Source of the DNA: Chrysomallon squamiferum
Lineage: Eukaryota > Mollusca > Gastropoda > Neomphalida > Peltospiridae
DNA: 64,000 bases
Direction of reading: 5' to 3'
Assembly: GCA_012295275.1 (NCBI GenBank)
Contig: CM022665.1
Location: 16,542,476-16,606,475, forward strand
Shown: positions 24,329-37,271 of the stretch, piece by piece
Numbering within the stretch: the first letter of the stretch is position 1
Layout: each line of letters begins with the position of its first letter
Translations under genes and position numbers: made by a program
Notes under the pieces: model-generated
The model's database searches: none
What the model was told of the DNA's origin: nothing
The model's input: the letters and a program-made list of their open reading frames with translations, nothing else

Positions 24329-25480
24329 GTCTCACAAGCTGTTTGTGTTAATTTTCAGGAACAAGATATCCAGATATTCAAACACATGTCAAGGGTTGAT
24401 TCATTATATCAGATGTCTGTTGAGCTGAGGGTGCTGTTTGCTGATCTCCATGTTTGTCAGACAGTTAGTAATTTATTAGTGGAAAAACTGGATGAAACAG
24501 TCACTGTATCAGTACCTGAAATGTTTCATGCACCCAGCAGCCTAGAGACACTAAGGTATGTTACAACACTACATATGTTCATCTATGAGAGTATAGTGTT
24601 AGATGTATGGAAAATTATTTTAATAAAAAAAAAAAAAAAAAAATGAATATGTATATTAAGTGTGTGTATTAATACATGTGTGTATATAAGGTTTTACCAT
24701 TAGATGTACAGGTTTTTTTATTTCATATGTACCACAGTTATGTTTCTGATTGTTAAGCATGTGCCTCTGAGTTTTACTATTACATTTAATGTTAATTTGT
24801 TGTTTTATAATTATAGTGTAAATTCCTTTAAGCACAAGGTTTGTATCTATATGTCTGTGTTTATGCATGTGCATAGTGTGTATGTTTGTATGTATGTATG
24901 AAATGTTATTAACTATATATTATGTGCATGAATATGTTGCTTTGTGCATATGTAAATATTGCTTTTTTATGTGTGGAATATATTGTTCAGTGTCTGACTG
25001 TTTTACTTTGTATACCCAATGAAGTATTGTTAATTTTATTTGTGTATTTGATGATGGTATTTGTGTTTAGGGTTTATTATTAGATATTAACATATGAACA
25101 AACTCTTACATGTTTTATAAATGATGCATCATTTACTATATTTTATTTATTTATTTATTTTATTATTATTTTTGTATTCTAGTGTATTAATATTAATATT
25201 CAAAAAATTTATGTATTTCAGAAAACAAGCTAGTTTGGTGGCAATATACAATGCCAAGCAAAAAGCTCAGGAAATGGCAAGGTTTGTTCACATGGCTGTA
25301 GGACGACCTATCTATATTGAGGAGCAGGAAACAAGAGAATGGGATGGCAACCAGGAAAACACAGACCCTGAAAAAATGTCTTCTTTTCAGCAGCAGATTG
25401 CAGATTCCACAATTTCAATTAGCAGTCGAATTAAAGCAGCCTTTGAACTTAAACCAAAAGCCAAAAAAGTACTGAAATAG
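23797..25480 (+). CDS. IRAK1BP1: Interleukin-1 receptor-associated kinase 1-binding protein 1 homologue
   Basis: This is a SIMPL-domain (DUF541-type) protein; the vertebrate protein binds IRAK1 and modulates NF-kB transcription (family knowledge). Exons are 23797-24081, 24359-24555 and 25222-25480, with phases 0 and 2 and GT-AG introns, giving 246 aa (human 260). An in-frame TAG just before the ATG fixes the start. Matching blocks include ITAxGEVSLPPDRYRIIIKV-like residues 48-67 against human VSGTSEVSAGPDRAQVVVRV, DAKNSVSRRKDYIVQTL against AEAKNSVTRRLDYILQSF, NLLVEKLDETV against NFLVEKLDSSV, and IEEQETREWDGN against IKEEETKEWEG. The C-terminus is lysine-rich (KPKAKKVLK), as in vertebrates. 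A long CA microsatellite ends 32 bp before exon 2. Candidate poly(A) signal AATAAA is at 25671-25676. Confidence 0.95.
24273..24326. repeat. (CA)n microsatellite just upstream of IRAK1BP1 exon 2
   Basis: About 27 CA units lie inside intron 1, ending 32 bp before the exon 2 boundary. Long CA runs near acceptors can influence splicing, but nothing here shows that. Confidence 0.9.
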
Positions 25481-25837
25481 TGAGAAATTATTTCAGTCAG
25501 AAATGCACTGTGATAATTCAGGGCCCCAATATATCAAGTTAAAACATATTTTAAAAACCTAGCCACAAGTCAAGAAAGTAATTAAACAATAGCAGATATG
25601 TTCTTTTTATTATTATTATTATTATATGGAACTATAATAATTATATTAAAAAAAAAAAAAAAAAAGTAATAATAAATTAAGTTTTATTAATAGTTCAGAA
25701 ACAGATATACTTTTGTTATTACTTTGTAATTCTGTTACCTGGTATAAGGCAACACCTGGTTTTCAGGATAATTTACACCATCAGTATTTAAATTAAAACA
25801 GCTTTTGAACATACAAGTATTTAAATAGTAGAGGACA

Positions 25838-25868
<31 letters not shown>

Positions 25869-28482
25869 TATTATTGGTATAATGTGATAACTCAGACCCA
25901 AAAGATAGGATCGCATTTAATTACAGCAAAGAAAAAGATGCTAATTTACATGGTAGATGATGTTAAAATTTCATTTTTTTGTGGTCCACAACTAAAGACA
26001 GATCCTTAAACATTACTTTTTTATCTGTAGTCTATATTAGACTTTTTATATAAAAATTGTCCCTTTAAAGAATTTTTTAAATTCTATACTAATGAGTATT
26101 ATGCAAGAAAAATGAAACAAAGGAATGCTGTTTGGTTGTTAGTTCAGAATAACTGGGATGTCAGACAGAATTGTTTATCTGTGATATTTCATTCATTAGA
26201 CAACAATTATTTTCAGTAATCACAAGCAATGACATTTTTGTACCATACCTTTACTCCTAATCATGTTTATTTATTATTACATTTCTTTGTCAGCACTTAG
26301 GTGTTAACCAATAAAATTTGATACACACTTGTGTTTGAGTGTTTAGTGCTTACTTTGTGTATAACAAATTGTGGGATCTGTTCTCCTTGGTGAATCATTA
26401 GTGCAATTTATAGTCAGTAGAGTATATAAGTTTTCCAGTTACATACTACCTATCATGTCCTATGCCTCAAATAGTATATGTTTTACAGTTTATAGCTGAT
26501 CACTGGTGTCACTTTAATGTGTTCAGATTTAAAAAAAAAAATTATTTAATCAATTCTGTTAATTACCAGTCCACTGACTGATGATAATTAGTATAAATAT
26601 GTATGTTTTTCATCTACTAATATGTAAGAACTGATCTACCTTGCTAAAGAGAAGGGTCCATGTCTAAAATTGATAACAAATATCACAAACATATTTTTGT
26701 ATACTTCCAAGTAACTATTTTGTTATTCAACCTTTGCTAATAATAATGTTTGACAAAGACTGGATGATAAATAAACCAGTCACGTTGAAAGATATAGGCT
26801 ATAGGTAATAAGTAACTTTATCTTTTATTATTTACTGAATTTAAAATGCATATATTCTCTCTTCTTTTTTTTTTTTTTTTTTTTTAAATTCCATGTTACA
26901 AGCATTATTTTCATTTTATGGAATGAAACATAGCTTTGTAATTTGATATAATCTTATTTAAAACTGAAAGAACTGTTCTCACTTTAATAATAATCCTGTC
27001 TAATCTATAAACACACTGCATTATTATTTAACCGCACAGTTTAAATGTTGATTTGTTTTCGAATTTTAGGTCCTATTTATTCACTATAAGAGTAGGGCAA
27101 TAAAATATTTTACTCTGACATGTTTATCAGATTGCATTGAAACTGAATAGGAGATATTCAAATAACTGAAAATCCATTTGGAATACTTGTAGTTGTGTGG
27201 AATGTATGGATTCCTCCACTTCTCAGGAATATTTGTGTCAGAAGTCTACTCTGAAGTAAAAAAGGAATGCTGTAACACAAAAGTATTAATTATTGACTGA
27301 TTTTTGAGAAAAGGATGAATTTGTTTTCTTATCTAATGATCATTTTACCTGATGTTGGTAAAAATGTTAAAATGTTTTATCATTAAACATTATAAAAATT
27401 AGAGATCCATTTTGAAAAATCTGGCCTTATAAACTTTTACAAATTTAAGACCCCTCATATAATGTGCAGCAGAGGTATTATGGAAATAAGTAGTGATAAT
27501 TAGGTATGTTATTAGGTATGTTATAATGTGATAATTAGGTATGTCTGAATATATTTATTTATTATTAATTATTATTATTATTTTAAAGTACAATAAGTAA
27601 ACAAGTTAATGTTAGTTGATAGAAACATGTCAAAATGTAAGTGATAAAACTGTTATTTAGTAAAAAGCTGGAATATCTTAAGTGTTGTGTAGGCTATATG
27701 TATATTCCATTCGTTATAAATTCATAATATCCAGCTTACAACTAAAATAAATTTTATTTAATATATATGGGTTTGTTTATGAGAAAGATTTTTTAACAAT
27801 ACTAGTGAAATGTGGGTTTTTTCATTTATTGTTTGTTTTGTGTTTTTGGTGTTGTTTTTTTAAATGTTTATAAGGCAGCTATGAAATTATATTACAAATT
27901 TAATTTCTTTATATGTTTAATCTTTTATTGAATGCAATAAAATAAAACATTTTTTTTTTTTTTTTAAATCTTAATCTCCATGGTAATCAAAGACTAAATC
28001 CAAAAGAATTGGTCCTTGTAAAGTGTTAAACATGTACCAAAAATTCACCAAATATGGTGTACTTATCAAATGTTTTCAGAAATGTGAACTTATCAAATGA
28101 GTTCAAAATTCCTGAAGCTGGATAGCCATTTGGATTTAAAAAAAAAAAAAAAAAAAAACAATGAAAAATATAGAGGATTATAAATGTCCTTCTTTTACAC
28201 TGTTAATAATCTTCAAACAAATTAACAGCACATTGTAGAAAGTTTTTTTACTTGGTCCTGAAACCACATCCACTATAGCTTTTGTTTGTTTTCATTTTCC
28301 TTCAAACTAATACAACAGTCTTGATCTTGAAAGAAAATTTACCTAGCACTTATACTAAAAATGTTGATATGCCAACAACAATCTTCCATAATTCCAGATA
28401 AACACTGGTACTTTTTGTCACTGATGTAATGAAAACTTTGTTTTGCTCTCAGTTATCAGTCTCAGGAAGAACAAACATTCAT
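25481..28482. other. Convergent interval between IRAK1BP1 and the SUEL membrane gene (no gene)
   Basis: The interval holds the 3' UTRs of both neighbours and otherwise AT-rich sequence with several poly-A/T runs (for example about 25840-25863, 26866-26885, 28137-28157). A short imperfect tandem with the core TAATTAGGTATGT is at about 27497-27545. No coding frame or recognised repeat family was seen. Confidence 0.55.
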
Positions 28483-31400
28483 CTAGCACAGAGTAGAAAG
28501 TTCTGTATTGGGTACAGCAACAGCATCCATCCTTGGTCCAGATGAAGACTGCAAGCTTTCCTCATTTGCAGGACTTTGTTCTGGTTCTCTTCCATCACTG
28601 TCTGTTTGAGTCAAATTCTCATTATAAGAGGATCGAGAATTTATTTCTGTGTTTCTTGCCACAACTGTTGCCTCATTTTCAACAGTCACTGACTGAATTA
28701 ATGTGTTATTTTCTTCAGGTGGGGGAATCTGAGAATCCTGTCTGGCACTCTCAAATACTTCTTCTGCAGAATCAGCTCCTACAGGAGCCACACGATAATC
28801 TCCTTCCTCTTCAGGGTCAAGAGGAGGAGCTTCAACAACTGATGACTGAGGTGTTTGTTTAATGAATTTTGCACATCCAAGTTTTGTACAGATGAAGAAC
28901 GATAAACAACCTTGACCTTTGTCATGTGGTGATCCAGCATCAGAACTGTTGATGAAATAATTATGGAAAACATAATTATTTTGTTTAAAAAAAAAAACGA
29001 GCAATGAATGTTTACTTAATTAAGTTGATGCTAAATATTTAAAGTTTTCACATCATATTTCTAATTATATTTAGCTGTAAATACCATGATAACAATTTTT
29101 GCCAAAAGAAGTAACAGACGTACAGCAACTTTATAAATTGACTTGACATAAATAATATTAATTCGATAATTGAATTATTGTGGAAATAATGCAAAATTTA
29201 AAATATATATATAAAAAGTTTTTACCCAACAAGTTTTTTGACGACAAGAATAATAGCAATTACTAGAACTATTGTTGTGATCACGACAGCAGTCGCACAT
29301 CCTGCAATCAATGCAACATCTGAAGAAGAAAAAATTATAATTTGAAAGATAAATATTCTGGTTTTACATAAACACATATACTACAGGTTAAGGGAATGTA
29401 AATGCACACATAATACAATGGTACCTTGACTTACGAGTTTAATTTGTTCCATGACTGAGCTCGTATCTCAATTTGCTCATATAACAAATCAATTTTCCCA
29501 ACTGAAATTAATTAAAATACCATTAATCCGTTCCAGTCCCCCAAAACCACCCCAGTAACATGTTTTTAAATAAGAAAAATGTTTTAATATAAATATTATA
29601 TAAAATCAAAATAAAAGAGAATGTAAAGAAATAAATTTGTTTTGTAAAGTGTATTTATCTTGGAGATTAGACAAATTATTTTAACGCCTTTGGCTAGAGT
29701 TATAGTTTTTATCGACTCCTTATGCTTCAGTATGGTACATATCGTAGAAGTACTACATTCATACCGCTTGCTTAGCCAAGTCGACTACATGCACACCTCG
29801 CTCACATTTTTCTATGAATTCAAGCTTTAATTCAATGGACATCATCCATTTTCTTCTCAGCACAGTCCTTTGCACTTATTTTCTTAGGATTCATGGCCAG
29901 AAAAAAGAAATTTGGCAAAATACTGCACAACGCAACAGAGATGCTTCTGCAGCGACGTAACCACGTGAAGTAAACGAGTGAGATGCGGTATGCATGTTAT
30001 GTTGTTTGTTGCGCCAACTAGCGGCGGCGTTGCTGAAGCTCTCTCGTAACTCAAACCAAAAAATTAGGGGCACTCGTAAGTCGAGGTACCACTGTAATTT
30101 GAACTACTTATACGAAAATATCATTGTTATGACTTCTTACCATCATTTTCAGTAGAGGTGACATCAGGATCTTGCAAATATCCACCTTTTGAGAAAATCC
30201 CTTGTCCTTTTGGTCCACCATTACTCCTTGCAGGTTGATCTTCCTCCGCGAAAACTTCCTCACCCAAGGGAATTGTACTTTCTAAAAAAAAAAAAAAAAA
30301 AAAAAAATTGTTATAAATAATGGTTTCTTACACCTAAGCAGTTAAGTTCAAGGTGTAGAGCGGGTTTCCTCTCTTTTGTTATCATTAAATCAAAATACGA
30401 TTTACTATGAAATAACTGTTATTATTAAAATGTGCTTCGTGTTGTTAAACTATATATGTTTCATTCACTTCCGTTCCATTTTATTATTATTTTCTTTCTT
30501 TATTTTTTTATTTTATTTTTTTTATTTTTGTCTTTCCTTTTCCCTTTATATCATTTATTCTCTTTCATTTTTTCGTTCATCTTTTAAAAAACGAATAAGT
30601 TTGTTTTATAAAAACCCTACAAACGTGAGGCTTTTTTAAATAGGTTAATTCCGCTCTAACATCTGTCAGTTCGACATATCCGGTGGCTAACTCGTTTACC
30701 AAGTTTCATGGTACTGTCAGTTTTGACATCTGGCCTGCCAAACGTCCGAAATGATAGACAACAATAAAGAAAAAAGCGTTGTATAAACGAAAGACCAAAA
30801 GATTTAACGTCAAAATAATACATAATTCCCGTTCATAGTTAACTATTTGTCATTGACGCTTTCAAACTTTGAGCATTGTTATCATTTATTAATGGTCGAA
30901 TGAATATTTGGTTTCGCAAAGTTAAAATATCCCCAAGGGATAAAGCCTATTAATTCAGACCTAAAACTACTGAACCCACAGACAATATGACTGGTGAACA
31001 GCAAATAATACTAGTCATAATAATACTTGTAATATACATATATGATTACGTTAGCCATAATAACACTTTTTATTCGTATAGTCAGAATTTAATATATCTG
31101 CTATTTTGAACACTTAACGAGAAACCTCAGTGGACCGGGTCATAAAAAATTCTAAAATTTTCTGAATATATGGACACGAAAACACAAATTCGTAACAGTT
31201 CCAATATTGAGAAATCCTTTTAACATTATTGAAAGCAGGAAACAGCAATTACTTTTGACATTATTGAAAATAGAAAATAACAACTTTTAACACTGAAAAT
31301 ACGAAATTACAACCAACTTTAAAATTACTGAGAATAGGAAATAAAAACTACCTTTAACAGTTATGGAAAGAGGAAACGACAACTACAATGGACACAATTG

Positions 31401-33517
31401 TAATAAATTTCTGAACCTATGGACAAAGGAACACGAATTAGAGACTCAGCATGAACACCGAGAATCCATTAATTCGAAAACGATTGTAAAACAGGAACCA
31501 AAACTTGCCATCGACACAGTCATAATAAACCCTGAGAACAGTGGCGTATGTTCCGCAGGTGGGGATGAAGATGCCACTGAAGAACACGGTACAGTTCGTC
31601 CGCCACTGACATTGGTTGAAGAGGGTCACCTTCTCTGTGCAGTCGTCCAGGGTGAGTGAACAAGCACCCCAGTCATTCCTCCCAAAAAATGCCTCACCCA
31701 AGCTGATCACCATACCCGCGGGACATGACAGTGATACCTTGTGGCTTTTGTCTTCCTTCTGTCCACTCAAACATTCTTTGACATTGTTATCTGAAAATGA
31801 TAAATTTGAACGTCAAAAATGTAGTTTTCAATGTTTAGTCAACTAGAAAATGAATTTAGACAAAAACAAAAACAAACAACAACAAGAATTTAAAAAATTA
31901 AAAAATATATATATATATTAACATCAGTCAGGGAATGAAAAAACAAAGACTCTTGGATCCAACCACTGTTTACTTTGAATATAACAAAACATAAGCAAAA
32001 AAACCCAGCAAAGTTAGAAAATTAATAGATTTTTAGATACTGCAGAGGAAATATAAAGAAGTGTGATTTTACTATCGACTTTTTTCATAGTAGTGGTAGT
32101 AGAATAGTAGTAGTACTAAAAGTGGTATTAGCAGTAGTACTAGTAGTAGTAGTAATAATAACAGTTGTTAGTAATAATAATAGTAGCAGTAGTAGCAGCA
32201 GTCTAAAAGGTAATAGTATGTAGACGTACTAGTACTACTTCGATTCCATACCATTACTACTACTACTAGTAGTAATAGGATGGAATCATTAGTAGTGGTA
32301 GTAGTAGTTGTCGTTGTGAAACTGTATTATCTTTAGTAGATTATAGCTATAGCAGTTATTTTGTTGCAATTCATAACAACATTATAGCTGTGGCAGTAGA
32401 ATATGTATGTTTATTTCTAAGTATAAACATCGTGGGAAAAATTTATCAAAAGAAAGACGAAGAAAAAAAGTATGTAGTTGGTATTTCCCACGATATACAT
32501 TTAATATTCGCTATGACTCACTCGTTACAGATAGCATAAAACGAGTGACATCATCCGATTGCTTTGTGCAAACACGGGGAGTAATTTATTGCGTACTAAC
32601 AAAACACTTCTGTGTACTGATTACACCCGTTTTATTCAAACGTCTGCCATATGACCTGTTGGGTAATCTGATATTTTATGACATGACTAGCAGTGTGAAG
32701 TTGACAATATTTTAAACAATACATAAAATAATAATAATAATAATAATAACAGTAAAAAAAATAAGAAGACGGTAAGACTGCGTATATATATTTATGTATC
32801 TATGTATGTATGTATGTATGTATGTATACATGCGTGTCAGTAATGAATGTAATGCATGAAAGTGTTAATGTGTATATCTGTGTATGGGTGTAGTATGTAT
32901 ACATTAGTGTGTCTGTGATATAATTATGTAATGAAAAAAGGTGTGTGTGTTTATCTGTGTATGTATATGCGTGCATGTGTATGTAATGCTTGAAGGCGTA
33001 TGAGTGTGTGTGTGTGTGTCTTTTGTAAGTATGTGTTTGTGTGTATATGTACATATGTATGTGTGTGACAACCAGTAACGATGCTGTACAGTAGAGAGTG
33101 GAATCTCGCCTACAAATAATTTTCATTAGCCTCTCTAAATTACATCAGATAGCAGTAAGGCGCTTGTTTATTGGTGTAATTTATTGCGTAAACTTGTTCA
33201 CGGTTATACTACTAATAACTAATCTGTGCTTATCTCAGTTTCATTGTTTAGTGTAGGTTTCCTGAGTTTGTGTGCTGAGTATATTACGCTTGCCTGACAA
33301 CGAGATTTCGAGACAGATTCTATATGACTATACATTCTAAACCCATTGCTGATCAGTTTTATAGCTTTTTGTTTTGAAAGACTAGGGTCTGTTTACTTGG
33401 GGCTCACCAAGAATGAACTCTCTCCATCCGTCTGTACCTTATACTCTAACAACACAAAATACAAGATATTATTATTATTATTATTATTTGTTTTGTTTTG
33501 TTTTGTTTTGTTTTGTT

Positions 33518-33548
<31 letters not shown>

Positions 33549-35574
33549 TTTTGGTTGTGGTTTTTATTTTTCTGCTGGTTTTTTAAATTTATTTTCTAAT
33601 ATAATATGTTCAGTTCGAATTTTCTCTCACAAAGCCCTTGCATAATGTTTTTTTTATTTTTTTTATTTTTTGCTTTTAAACATTTTACTGATTTTTTTTC
33701 ACAGTTTTGCTCAACTCAACGAGACATCCCCTTTCTTCAAAGCTTTTTTTTCTTTTTCAAAACAATTTTTTTTTTTTTCTTCTTTTAATTTTCTCAACAG
33801 GATATCCCCTTACAAGTTCGTCGCAAACCCAGACGCCGACCCGTAAACACGCCAGCATCCACCCCCCTCCAGTGTCGTGTTTCTAGCTGTACAGCTGTCA
33901 TGTTGCTGAGTCCCCCCCACACACTACCACTGTGTTATTTGAAAGGCCGAAGCAACATGTGGCAAGGGCGCACACTTCAACCACTATCAATACATTACAA
34001 TAGCTCGCTCAATATCCGCTGTTTGTTCCTTTATTCGAAACGGTCATTACTGTCAATCGCCATTCTTAAAAAAATAAAAAGAATTATTTTCCTGCCAATC
34101 GCCATTGAGAAAAAGTGAAAGGGATTATTTTTCTAAGAAATTTATTGAGGTTACTTTTTCCCTTAGGGGCCAAGAGTTGACAGACGTTCAGAGAAACTGA
34201 CCTTTTTAGTGAAAATTTGTGTTACTTAAAGAATTGTTCATCTTTTCTTCCTGTTATTGTCTTACGGTTTAATCCAGACCTAGAGTAAAATGCTATTTTC
34301 TCTTATACACAAACACAGTTTTGGTTCCTCTTTCATAAATTCAAACCCACACAACACGTACACACCGTACAGATCTACAGAATCACAGTCACGCACACGC
34401 ACCATATATATACCAGACACAACATATCATATTTCACATACACATATACCACACACATACACCACACACATATGCCACACACACATCGAATAGTTTTCCA
34501 CAGCTACTTTTCTCAGTAAAAACGAGACCACACTTATCAGAGTCTTTGTTGTCCAGGTGGATAGAACTGGAACGAGATCGCGCGATTCCTCGCAAAACTA
34601 ATTGTATTAATTAAATAAATCATCAAAGAAAACACCTGTCGGGAAGTCATGTGAAATTTATCTACATGCTGTTAAAAAAAAAAAAAAAAATCGTCAAAAT
34701 TAGGCATCTGGAAGTACTAAACTGATTTTCTTCCCCTGTACTTTCACGGCTGAGATTGTAAATCAGCATATGTTTGTTTTATTTAATGTAAAGGTAAAAA
34801 AAATAACGCTGAACAAATAACAAGTCTTGTTACTGAGTCGTTATAGTTTAACAGGTTTAACAATATTGAAATAACCGTCCCATGTTATATTGATAATTAA
34901 CAAAGAGGATGTGGAAAAAAAAAGGTAATCATATTTACAAGCTAAAAAATCACGTAAGATTTATACGATCATCAGCATTTACGTGATTTTTAAGATATTT
35001 TCTTCTTTTCGAGTTAAGTATGGATAAATATTCGATATGCGTGGCTGTAATTTTTATTTTATTTTATTTTTAGTTTAATATACCATTCTAGCATCATGTC
35101 AACATTACAGAGTTTCAAGAATTACATTTCTTTCAGCTTGTTGTTAGGGATTCATCAAAAACAAACAGAAACCCACGCGCTCTTTGTGTTCTAGGTGAAA
35201 TTTGGCTTTACCATAGCACCAAGACAAGCACAAAAACAGAGAGAGAAAGAAGCATGTGACGTGCCTGACAACATAATCTTTGAATGGTGAAGAACTGAGT
35301 GGCACATCGAAGAAGCAGATGCTGAGGGAACAGCGATGTGCCGTTACTGTAACCGACACCGCCATCAAAGTGAACCACGGCTCAATTTACATGTGGAATC
35401 CAGGCCTTCCGTTTCCAAAATAGCTTTGATGAAATCCCCCCATTCATTTCCCACGATAGTACGTAGCGCTGAGACCAAAAGCAAAATTGAAAGTTTCTCA
35501 GAATGGTCAGTGTCTGCACATGTAACGGATGTGTTTTGTTAAAAATCACTGTTATAAGCTGCTATGTAAGACTA

Positions 35575-35641
<67 letters not shown>

Positions 35642-36244
35642 TAAAGAAAGAAAGAAAGAAAGAAAGTACAAAAATTTAAAACAATAAAAATTATATTTGG
35701 CATTTATATATATTTTTGCTGAGATGCTAAACATTCATTCATTCATTCACAAATGCACACTATACAAACTATCTAATTAATTAATTATAAATTACAGGGG
35801 TGCTGCCCGACAAATATTCATTCATTACTTTCCAACAAGAAAGAAAAGATTGCTTGTTCTATCGTATCTAATAAAATGAATTCAATGTCAAAAGGAAAAT
35901 CTGGCTCATTCTCCTTTAAGTTATCGCGATATAATTTATAAACTCAGACATGATAACACATGCCATAGCCTTTGATATTCTTTGTCGACTGAAACAGGAA
36001 GTGACCCAAAGGGTTCTCAACATGACCGATCTCACGATCTCTGGCACTTTTTTCTGACAAGTAAATGAATGTTTTCTTTCTTCTCGGCAAAGAGTGAATT
36101 CTTTATCCCAACTAGGAATGCGAAATAGACACTTTACTATATACATACATATACATATACGTATACATATTCATACACACATAAGCATACTCAATCACAT
36201 ACACGATATAATATGAAATCAGTAATGAACTCCGAGGTAACCAA

Positions 36245-36277
<33 letters not shown>

Positions 36278-37209
36278 GAGACAACAAAAAAAAACATATC
36301 TATGTAAAAATGTATGGAATGTACTGTCACGTATTCCTGACAGTAATAAAATAAATTCGTTTTATTTCCTTTCTGTCCTACATTGTGGAACGTTTGCTTT
36401 TCGATTTCTTTCAACAATTTGACTTCAAAAGCACGGGGACTGCACCTCAAATTGACAAATTTTATATTCTGTTTTCGATTAATTTCCGATGCACTAGGAG
36501 GTAAGTTGGGGTGGACAGGTGCAAACGTACAAAGTTTCAACTAGGTTTTGAGGTCTAAAGGAGCAATGTTGAATGATAAAAGAATAATAATACGTGTAAT
36601 TTAGACACGCAACATACAAAACACAACGCAAAGAATAGCTTAGGCTCACAGAAAGTCATATTAATACAAAGAATACTTTTAACCAGTATAAAGAATATAT
36701 TTGACTAACAGAAACATTTACCTATTATATATATATATTGTTGCCTAATACATATTTTTTCATTATATTATAAAGCTAAATTTGCCTAATGCAGGTCCTT
36801 TGACAAGCATAAAGATAACGTAAAAATAGCTTTGCATAAATCAGATTTTTTATTTGCATAAATATACTTATGACTAGCACATATCTTTTGCCTAACACAT
36901 ATCCTTTGACTAGCCTAAAGTTATCTTTGCTAAATTCACATAATTTTACTAGCATAAAGATATCTTTGCCTACACACAGTGTCATTACATATTCTTTGGA
37001 ATATTTTCTGTTGGCGACTAAAAAGAATTTCCAGTGTAAATATATGGAACTGACAAAATCGAATATCTACATAATTGTTATAATTATTCATAATTTGCCA
37101 ATTTGTTAAATTACAGTTATTATCAGATGTATGATAATTTAAAAGGCTTTTTTAAAGCATGCATTATGTGTGTATCTATCTATCTATCTATCTATCTATA
37201 TATATGTAT

Positions 37210-37271
<62 letters not shown>

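Noticed and set aside
24188-24646. 152-codon frame across the CA microsatellite and IRAK1BP1 exon 2
   Set aside because: It reads exon 2 in its real frame, but its ends are intron sequence. The spliced three-exon model matches the family far better.
28533-28862. 109-codon plus-strand frame over the last SUEL gene exon
   Set aside because: It is antisense to the cytoplasmic tail exon, which has correct splice phase with the rest of the gene.
32407-32715. 102-codon frame in SUEL gene intron 1
   Set aside because: No recognisable motif, no splice or initiation context, and it overlaps inverted repeats. It is probably a chance frame.
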